DNA from: Roseiterribacter gracilis
Lineage (GTDB): Bacteria > Pseudomonadota > Alphaproteobacteria > BOG-932 > Roseiterribacteraceae
Direction of reading: 5' to 3'
NCBI GenBank assembly: GCA_018332375.1
Contig: BOPV01000001.1
Span: 1 to 64,000 of the forward strand
DNA: 64,000 bases
How positions within the stretch are numbered: position 1 is the stretch's first letter; each line of letters begins with the position of its first letter. The translations under genes and the position numbers were made by a program. The notes under the pieces were generated by a model. It was not told the DNA's origin. It ran no database searches and saw only the letters and a program-made list of their open reading frames with translations. Positions 57,802 through 64,000 of the stretch are shown piece after piece.

Positions 57802-59074
57802 AGCCACGACCTTTGGTGATCGACGCGTTGCCGTGTTTGGCACGCAGCGCGTCGATTGCGCGTTCGACGGCGGCGGTGCGGCCACGCGTCGGATCAACCA
57901 GATCCGACGTGTCGGCGCCTTCGGGCGGAACCAGGTCGGTGCCGCCAACGCCGATCAGCCGGTAGGGCTCGGCATCGGCCAAGGGCGCCAATAATTTCTG
58001 CGCAGTTTCGAACAGCACGGTCGCGAGTTGCGTCGGCGGCTGCACGCCGATCCGGCGCGAGAAGCGTTTGAACTTGGTGGTGCGCAGCGTGAGCACGATG
58101 GTGCGCGCGGCGACGTTTTCGCGCTTCATCCGGCGCGACACTTTCTCGGCCAGCGGCCACAACTCGGCATGCAGCGCTTCGGCACCGATCAGATCGTTGT
58201 TGAAGGTCGTCTCGGCGCTGACGCTTTTGGATTCGCGGCCGGGTTCGATCTTGCGCGCATCTTCGCCGGCTGCGAGCTGCGACAGATGCAGGCCGGTGCT
58301 GCCATAGCGTTCGATCAACCGGTCGCGGCCGACGGCAAACAGATCGCCGATCGTTTTGTAGCCGTCGCGCTGCAGCTTCTCTTCCAGCTTGGGGCCAACG
58401 CCCCACAGCGCACGAATCGGCTGCGGATCGAGAAAGGCGCGAATGTCGTTGCGGCCGACGACGGCAAAGCCGCGCGGCTTGTCGATCTCGCTCGCCATCT
58501 TGGCGAGAAACTTGTTGGGCGCGAGGCCGATCGACACCGTGACACCGAGTTCGGCTTCGATCTGGCGCGCCAGCTTGGCCAGGGTTTCGGCGGGGACGGC
58601 GCGGTGCAGTTTTGCGGTGCCGGTCAGGTCGAGAAAGGCTTCGTCGATCGACAAAGCTTCGACCAGCGGAGTCGCGTCGCGCATGATTGCGCGAACCTGT
58701 CGTCCGACCTGGGCGTAGAGCTCCATCCGCGGACGGATCACGACCGCGTCCGGGCAGAGGGACAGTGCCTTGAACATCGGCATCGCCGAGCGGACGCCGA
58801 ATCGGCGGGCGACGTAGCAGGCGGCCGAAACCACGCCCCGCCGGCCGCCGCCGACGATCACCGGCTTCTCGATAAGACTAGGGTCCTCGCGCTTTTCGAC
58901 CGTCGCGTAAAACGCGTCGCAGTCGATATGCGCGATCGAAAGATCGGTCAGTTCGGCATGCGCGATGAGGCGCGGCGATCCGCAGTTCGGACAACGACTC
59001 CGATGATCGGTTAATGACACCGGGCGCAGGTCACCGCAATCGCGACAAAGCCTTGGAATTTCAGCGGCTTCCAT
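57788..59074 (-). CDS. dinB: DNA polymerase IV (DinB) with N-terminal zinc ribbon
   Basis: 428 residues. The Y-family active site is HIDCDAFYATVEKREDPSL and LSIDEAFLDLTG. It opens with a zinc ribbon, CRDCGDLRP then CPNCGSPR. Error-prone lesion bypass. The start abuts a CtrA-like box (59076-59090). Confidence 0.94.
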   Translation of the reverse strand: MEAAEIPRLCRDCGDLRPVSLTDHRSRCPNCGSPRLIAHAELTDLSIAHIDCDAFYATVEKREDPSLIEKPVIVGGGRRGVVSAACYVARRFGVRSAMPMFKALSLCPDAVVIRPRMELYAQVGRQVRAIMRDATPLVEALSIDEAFLDLTGTAKLHRAVPAETLAKLARQIEAELGVTVSIGLAPNKFLAKMASEIDKPRGFAVVGRNDIRAFLDPQPIRALWGVGPKLEEKLQRDGYKTIGDLFAVGRDRLIERYGSTGLHLSQLAAGEDARKIEPGRESKSVSAETTFNNDLIGAEALHAELWPLAEKVSRRMKRENVAARTIVLTLRTTKFKRFSRRIGVQPPTQLATVLFETAQKLLAPLADAEPYRLIGVGGTDLVPPEGADTSDLVDPTRGRTAAVERAIDALRAKHGNASITKGRGFKPT

Positions 59075-59075
59075 C

Positions 59076-59090
59076 CTAACCGTTCCTTAA
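59076..59090. promoter_or_regulatory. CtrA-like box between dinB and divK
   Basis: CTAA-CCGTTCC-TTAA, i.e. 7 of 8 consensus positions in TTAA-N7-TTAA. In Caulobacter, CtrA activates divK transcription. The box is 82 bases before the divK ATG and 2 bases before the dinB start. Confidence 0.45.
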
Positions 59091-59171
59091 GGCGGGCCAG
59101 CGATCCTGCCCCACCCTGCCTGTGCCTGCGCGTAGGGTGCTAGTGCCGCCTCGGGAGCTTTGGAGAGCCCA

Positions 59172-59537
59172 ATGTCGAAAACGGTCCTCATCGTCGAGGA
59201 CAATGAGCTCAACATGAAGCTCTTCAACGACCTGCTCGAAGCCCATGGGTTCCGGACGCTGCAGACGCGCGACGGAATGGAGGCGTTGAAACTCGCGCGA
59301 GAACATCGTCCCGATCTGATCGTCATGGACATCCAGCTGCCCGAGGTCTCGGGTTTGGATGTGACGAAATGGCTAAAGGAAGACGACCACTTGCGAGACA
59401 TCCCCGTGATTGCGGTCACGGCGTTCGCAATGAAGGGCGACGAGGAGAAGATCCGGGAAGGCGGCTGCGAGGACTACATCGCCAAGCCGATTTCTGTTAC
59501 CAAGTTCCTCGAAACCGTCCAGAAGTACCTCGCCTGA
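59172..59537 (+). CDS. divK: Cell-cycle response regulator DivK
   Basis: 121 residues from ATG 59172. Phosphoacceptor Asp53 ([12 protein letters not shown]), and Lys in [15 protein letters not shown]. No output domain. DivK links PleC/DivJ kinases to CtrA control. It is 60 bases ahead of pleD, the Caulobacter order. Confidence 0.93.
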   Translation: MSKTVLIVEDNELNMKLFNDLLEAHGFRTLQTRDGMEALKLAREHRPDLIVMDIQLPEVSGLDVTKWLKEDDHLRDIPVIAVTAFAMKGDEEKIREGGCEDYIAKPISVTKFLETVQKYLA

Positions 59538-59597
59538 GCAACATCGGGACGGGCGGAGAAACCGGCCCAGTGCCCGCGTATGGAGAGACGCTGACGC

Positions 59598-61013
59598 ATG
59601 TCGGCCCGAGTTCTCGTCGTCGACGACCTGCTGCCGAACGTCAAGCTGCTCTCGGCAAAGCTGACCAACGAATATTTTGAAGTCGTCACGGCGCTGAATG
59701 GCCCGCAGGCGCTCGAAGTCGTTCGTCAGGCGCCGCCCGATATCATCCTGCTCGATGTGATGATGCCGGGGATGGACGGGTTTGAAGTTTGCACCCGCAT
59801 CAAGTCGGATCCCGCGACGTCGCATATTCCGATCGTCATGGTGACCGCGCTCAGCGACGCTGAAAATCGCGTGCGCGGGCTTGAGGCCGGCGCCGACGAC
59901 TTCCTGACCAAGCCGGTGAACGACGTCGCGCTGTTCGCACGCGTGCGTGCGCTGGTGCGTCTCAAGCTGACCATCGACCAGTGGAAGCTGCGCGAGAACA
60001 CGTCGAACCAGTTCGGCATGGCGACGCCGCTGTCGGCGCGCGCCGAGGCGGTCGATCACGCGCATGTGCTGCTGATTGAAGATTCGATCCTCGATCGCGA
60101 TCGCGTCGCGACCACGCTGACGCGCGACCAGGACACGGTTTCGCACGCGCCGTCGGGCGCCGCTGCGATGCAGATGACCCAGGCCGAAAGTTTCGACCTG
60201 ATCATGCTGAGCCTCAATCTCGAGGGCGAAGATTCGCTGCGCCTGTGCTCGCAATTGCGCAGCCAGGACAAGACGCGCCAGACGCCGATCTTGTTGATGG
60301 CGCATGAGGACGATCTGAAACGCGTCGCCAAAGGCCTCGAGCTGGGCGCGACCGATTACATTTTGCGTCCGATCGATCGCAACGAGTTGATGGCGCGCGT
60401 GCGCAGCCAGGTGCGTCAGAAGCGCTACCAGGACCGGTTGCTGGTCAATTACGAGTCGAACCTCTCGATGGCGCTGACCGACAGCCTGACCGGGCTGTAC
60501 AACCGCCGCTACGTGATGGTGCACTTGGAGCGTCTGCTGCGGCAGAGCCAGGAAAGCAAAAAGCCGTTCGCGCTGATGCTGCTCGACATCGATCACTTCA
60601 AGCGCATCAACGACAATTACGGTCACCCGGCGGGTGACGACGTGCTGCGCGAATTCGCCGGCCGCATCGGGCGTAGCCTGCGCAATTTCGATCTTGCCGG
60701 CCGTATCGGCGGTGAAGAGTTCGTCGCGATTCTGCCCGACACCAATCTCGATGTGGCGGTTGCGGTCGCTGAACGTCTGCGCGCCCAGATCTCGGGCGCA
60801 CCGATGACGGCCAAGGGTGTCGACGACCAGATCCCGGTCACGACCTCGCTCGGCGTGACGATCGCATCGGATCCAGGTGAAAGCGTCGACGATCTGATCG
60901 GCCGCGCCGACCGGGCCCTCTATGCCGCCAAGCGCAACGGCCGCGACCGGGTCGAGGTCGAGCTGGCCGGCGGAGCAGCGCCTGCTGCTGCGGCCGCGGG
61001 CGGCGGCGACTAA
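59598..61013 (+). CDS. pleD: Diguanylate cyclase response regulator PleD
   Basis: 471 residues. Receiver with Asp53 (ILLDVMMPGMDG), a second degenerate receiver, then a GGDEF domain with GGEEF at 371-375. An RXXD inhibitory site, RNFD, is at 362-365, upstream of the active site. It makes cyclic-di-GMP to drive polar development. It forms an operon with divK, closed by a terminator. Confidence 0.95.
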   Translation: MSARVLVVDDLLPNVKLLSAKLTNEYFEVVTALNGPQALEVVRQAPPDIILLDVMMPGMDGFEVCTRIKSDPATSHIPIVMVTALSDAENRVRGLEAGADDFLTKPVNDVALFARVRALVRLKLTIDQWKLRENTSNQFGMATPLSARAEAVDHAHVLLIEDSILDRDRVATTLTRDQDTVSHAPSGAAAMQMTQAESFDLIMLSLNLEGEDSLRLCSQLRSQDKTRQTPILLMAHEDDLKRVAKGLELGATDYILRPIDRNELMARVRSQVRQKRYQDRLLVNYESNLSMALTDSLTGLYNRRYVMVHLERLLRQSQESKKPFALMLLDIDHFKRINDNYGHPAGDDVLREFAGRIGRSLRNFDLAGRIGGEEFVAILPDTNLDVAVAVAERLRAQISGAPMTAKGVDDQIPVTTSLGVTIASDPGESVDDLIGRADRALYAAKRNGRDRVEVELAGGAAPAAAAAGGGD

Positions 61014-61047
61014 GCTCCAGGCGGGGCGCATCAAGCCCCAGAAACGC

Positions 61048-61073
61048 AAAAGGCCGCCCGAAGGCGGCCTTTT
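61048..61073. terminator. Bidirectional terminator between pleD and rpmG
   Basis: A perfect 11-base stem, AAAAGGCCGCC (61048-61058) with GGCGGCCTTTT (61063-61073), and a CGAA loop. The T-run on both strands suits the convergent pleD and rpmG. Confidence 0.9.
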
Positions 61074-61097
61074 GGGCATCCCCGTAAAGGGGACGTC

Positions 61098-61265
61098 TTA
61101 TTTGATCTTCTGTTCGTTGAACTCGACGTGCTTGCGCACCTTCGGGTCGTACTTCTTGAACGACAGCTTTTCGGTCGCCTTACGCGGGTTCTTCTTCTTC
61201 ACATAGAAGAAGCCGGTACCAGCCGAGCTCACCAGCTTGATCAAGACGGTTGATGACTTCGCCAT
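61098..61265 (-). CDS. rpmG: 50S ribosomal protein L33, zinc-free type
   Basis: 55 residues, [20 protein letters not shown] to [31 protein letters not shown] is the L33 core. No cysteine is present, so it is the zinc-independent form. Too short for ordinary ORF thresholds. Its own promoter is at 61324-61351. Confidence 0.96.
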   Translation of the reverse strand: MAKSSTVLIKLVSSAGTGFFYVKKKNPRKATEKLSFKKYDPKVRKHVEFNEQKIK

Positions 61266-61323
61266 AACACTCACTCCAACAGCCCCAAAAACCGGATCGG
61301 CGGGGCCGGAAAACGAAGCGCGG

Positions 61324-61351
61324 AAGATACGGACCGCCGCCCGGAAGTCAA
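61324..61351 (-). promoter_or_regulatory. Promoter for rpmG
   Basis: On the minus strand TTGACT (61351-61346), 16-base spacer, TATCTT (61329-61324). The likely start is about 50 bases before the rpmG ATG. Same -35 hexamer as the rpsM and arsR promoters. Confidence 0.6.
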
Positions 61352-61381
61352 GCCGCGCTTCGGTCGCGGCGGCAGGGCTGA

Positions 61382-64000
61382 TTATAGAAGCAAATTCAGG
61401 ATGTTAGTCGTGCTGGCAGTGCCGTTGATCAGGTCCGCCACGGACAACGTACCGGCATTGGTCGAGTCCCCGACCAGCGCCAGGTACTGCATCAGGAGCT
61501 GCTTGGTCGCGGCCGTGCCCTGGTAGGGGGTAACCGCGGCGTCGGTCTCGGCCTTGGCCTTTTGGGCCAGCAGGTCGGTGACGTTGGCCGTGTTGAATTT
61601 CAGCGTGTTCATGTCCCCCGACAAATCGATCGAGATGTCGGTCAGGGAATTGATGGCGGCGCCCAGCACCGCGGTCGGCGGTCCCGCGGTCTTGAACAGG
61701 TTGTTGACGGCGGCGACCAGCGGGCGCGTCACCTGCGTATCGAATTCACCGTGGCCGCTGATGTCGAACGTGCCCGGCGTGCTCTTGAGAAACAGCAGCG
61801 TGTCCGAGGTCGAGGTCAGCAGGTTCTTCTGAATCGTGGTGTCCGGCGTCGGCTTGATCAGTTCGCCGGTTTCGGAATCGATCGTGCCTGCGCTGTTGTC
61901 GATCGGCTGCGACGTGTTCTTCACCGTCACGGTCGCGTTGGCGACCTGTTCGCTGATGCCCTGCGTGGTCAGGATCAATTGATTGTCGATCGCGGTCCGC
62001 CCGTCGAAGGTCAGCCGCGCATTGTCGATCGTCTCGCCGTCGCTCGTGATCGTCGTGCGCGCGTCTGCCAGGCTGGGCAGCACGGTGCCGGTGATCAGGT
62101 CGTACGCCGCTTTGGCGCCACTCGCAGTGCTGAGATCGATCCCGGCAATCGCACCGGCGACGCTGGTATTGAGATCGCCTTTGCGCACGTAGAGCTGCGT
62201 GCCGCCGATGAAATTGTAGGCCTGGCTTCCGCCACCAACGAGCAGATTGTCGGCGTCGGTGCCGGACGTATTGATCAGGCCGCTGATCTTGTTCTGCAGA
62301 TCGCTGACCTGGCTCGCGAGCGTCGCGTCGCCGCCGTTGGTGACTGCGCCCTGCGCCAAGGATTGCAATTGGCCGAGCAAGCTCCCGATTTGCGTCGCAC
62401 GGCTAACGCTGTCGGCGACCGACTGGCTACCTTGTGCCAGTTGATTGGTATCGACCGTCACGGCAAAGCCGGCGCTCGTCGCGGCTTGCTGCACATAATT
62501 CGCCTGGTTGCTGAGGCTCTTTGTCAGTGTGTCGAGCGACTGCTGCAACTGCTCGACCACGACCGAGCCGGAGAGGCTGTTGCTGGCCGAAAGCGCGTTG
62601 ACGTTGGTTAGCTTGTCGCTGATCTGGCTGACCAGATCGAGCCCGTGAATCGACAGCGCAATGCCGCTTTCCGATCCATAGTCACCATTTCCGGTCAGCA
62701 GATTGTCGGTGCCGCCGCCGCTGGTTTTGATCAGTGACTGAATGTCGGCCTTGAGCTGCTGCACGCTTTCATCGAGCGAATTGTGGTTGATCGGCAGGCC
62801 ATTGGCGTCGAGCGTGCCCGTGCCGGTGTCCAACGCTGCGCCGAGCTGCGTCAGCTTGGCTGCGATCTGGTTGGCGCGTGACAGCGAGTCCTGCGCCGAC
62901 GACGCGGCGCGATAGACCAGCGCCTGCTGCGCCGGGCCGATCGTCGGATCGACGTTTTCGAGCAGCGTGTTGTAGGTGCGCTGCTGCTGGTTGAGGAAAT
63001 CGGTGTTCGAAACCGACGAAGCCCGCGCGCCATCCAGATCGCTGGCAAGCGTGCCGGCGGGAACGTCGCCTTGATTCAACGCATCGAACTGCGCCTGCGC
63101 CGAATCGAGCGCCGTCTTGATCGACGTGAGATCGGTGCCCTGGAAACTGTAGCTGTGGCCCGGCGACGTCGTGATGGTGAGCGAGAAGCCGGCATTCTCG
63201 AGCAGATTCGACGGCGTTCCCGTCGCCGGGTCGAGATAGGTCGCGTTGTCGAGATTGTTCTTCAGCCGCGCGACCGTGTTGTCGAATTGCGTCTTGGTCG
63301 TCGCCAGATCCGCAGCGCTAAGGCCCGACGCTGACTGCACCAGTTGCCGCAACGCATCGATCGAGCTCGTGAGGTCCGACGTACGCGTCTTGGCCGCGTC
63401 GAGCAGGCCGCGCACCTGCGTCAATTGCGGAACGTAGTTATTCTGGTCGGCAATCTTGGCGGCGTTCGCGCCGCTGGGATCCCGGCGCAGCGCCAGCGCG
63501 TCATAGGCGCTTTTGAGCGTCGTCAGGCTGGACGAAAGATTGCTCACGACCGTGCTGGCCGAGCTCGACAGATTGGTCGCGTCGGTGATCTGCGCCTGAT
63601 CGTCGGTGGCGCTCTGAAACAGATCCGCGTTTTGCGCGATCGTATTCTGCAGCGATTTGAGGTTGAGCCTGCTGGTCAGGATCGCCGCTTGTTGATCGAC
63701 GTCGAGACCGGCAAATCCGCTGGGCAACTGCAGCGCCGTCTGCACGACGTCGCGCAACACGTTATCGCCCAGAATTTGAAACGGGCTGGTGACGTTGCCA
63801 ATGTTGCGGATGAAATAGGCGGCTTCGCGCAGCGCAGGATCCTGCGCACCGAGATTTTCTTCGAAGACGTTAGTTTCGTAGGTCTGGGTAAATTTAGCGA
63901 TGTACGCTTGATCTTTGAACCCGGCGGGCGGTCCGTTGAAGAAGCTGAGGTCTTTGACGATCTGGCTGAAGCGAGGATCGACCAGACGGTTGACCAGTGA
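61382..64000 (-). CDS. Large DUF1217/flagellin-like protein, N-terminus outside the window
   Basis: At least 872 codons; the frame runs open from the stop at 61382 to base 64000, so the 5' end is missing (the first in-window ATG, 63760, is internal). The N-terminal part ([60 protein letters not shown]) resembles DUF1217, a family seen with flagellar genes. The rest is rich in Ser, Thr, Asn, Gln and Asp, with no Cys or Trp noticed, typical of exported filament-type proteins. An internal duplication of about 159 residues is visible. Confidence 0.65.
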   Translation of the reverse strand, partial: SLVNRLVDPRFSQIVKDLSFFNGPPAGFKDQAYIAKFTQTYETNVFEENLGAQDPALREAAYFIRNIGNVTSPFQILGDNVLRDVVQTALQLPSGFAGLDVDQQAAILTSRLNLKSLQNTIAQNADLFQSATDDQAQITDATNLSSSASTVVSNLSSSLTTLKSAYDALALRRDPSGANAAKIADQNNYVPQLTQVRGLLDAAKTRTSDLTSSIDALRQLVQSASGLSAADLATTKTQFDNTVARLKNNLDNATYLDPATGTPSNLLENAGFSLTITTSPGHSYSFQGTDLTSIKTALDSAQAQFDALNQGDVPAGTLASDLDGARASSVSNTDFLNQQQRTYNTLLENVDPTIGPAQQALVYRAASSAQDSLSRANQIAAKLTQLGAALDTGTGTLDANGLPINHNSLDESVQQLKADIQSLIKTSGGGTDNLLTGNGDYGSESGIALSIHGLDLVSQISDKLTNVNALSASNSLSGSVVVEQLQQSLDTLTKSLSNQANYVQQAATSAGFAVTVDTNQLAQGSQSVADSVSRATQIGSLLGQLQSLAQGAVTNGGDATLASQVSDLQNKISGLINTSGTDADNLLVGGGSQAYNFIGGTQLYVRKGDLNTSVAGAIAGIDLSTASGAKAAYDLITGTVLPSLADARTTITSDGETIDNARLTFDGRTAIDNQLILTTQGISEQVANATVTVKNTSQPIDNSAGTIDSETGELIKPTPDTTIQKNLLTSTSDTLLFLKSTPGTFDISGHGEFDTQVTRPLVAAVNNLFKTAGPPTAVLGAAINSLTDISIDLSGDMNTLKFNTANVTDLLAQKAKAETDAAVTPYQGTAATKQLLMQYLALVGDSTNAGTLSVADLINGTASTTNILNLLL

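Noticed and set aside
63344..64000. 218-codon plus-strand frame at the window end.
   Set aside because: It lies opposite the DUF1217-like gene; its Arg-rich composition is typical of a shadow frame in GC-rich coding DNA.

Overview
The window looks like a chromosomal segment of a GC-rich alphaproteobacterium. The supporting signs are a MipZ-type division-site ATPase, a divK-pleD-rpmG block, an ATP12-family chaperone gene, a secY-adk-rpsM gene order, a DNA polymerase IV with an N-terminal zinc ribbon, and promoters of the TTGACT-N16/17-TAT type. The genus cannot be fixed from the sequence alone.

Layout. 1-14464: the 3' end of tuf, then the S10-spc-alpha ribosomal protein super-operon (rpsJ to rplQ) with secY, adk and rpoA, closed by a strong intrinsic terminator. 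14526-23190: a housekeeping run of HtrA protease, RarA, a DUF1232 protein, DoxX (opposite strand), a DUF429-like protein, the fluoride channel CrcB, RluC, a HAD phosphatase, AsmA and ATP12, many joined by 4-base stop/start overlaps. 23269-25575: a hybrid histidine kinase. 25514-26269: three small unrecognised genes on the minus strand. 26580-35431: a potassium-uptake operon in which an outer-membrane protein gene leads kdpFABCDE. Two almost identical boxes in opposite orientation lie in the divergent gap, and a 150-bp palindromic repeat sits between kdpB and kdpC.

35432-39122: an accessory patch. Two 85-bp REP-like repeats in opposite orientation bracket an XRE regulator and two small genes. 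They are followed by a VOC protein and a compact arsenic operon (arsR, arsI-like, aquaporin) with a perfect palindromic operator over the arsR start. 39123-42994: a minus-strand unit of hybrid kinase, single-domain response regulator and a paralogue of the kdp-linked outer-membrane protein. 43071-48126: mipZ, galU, ugd, a phosphohexomutase gene and a secreted protein gene in one direction, joining cell-division placement to sugar-nucleotide supply. 48198-49797: terC and a nucleoside hydrolase.

50129-56693: a SUF iron-sulfur operon (Rrf2 regulator, sufB, a small membrane protein gene, sufC, sufD, sufS, sufU, sufT-like, sufA). 56779-61265: a Tat-exported FAH-family protein, dinB, the divK-pleD cell-cycle signalling pair and rpmG. 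61382-64000: a partial gene for a large DUF1217/flagellin-like protein that runs off the window.

No tRNA, rRNA, CRISPR array, insertion sequence or prophage was recognised. The items most worth a second look are the paired boxes and outer-membrane protein of the kdp locus, the kinase-regulator-porin unit carrying its paralogue, the inverted-repeat element inside the kdp operon, the small membrane protein inside the suf operon, and the duplicated domain in the terminal DUF1217-like protein.
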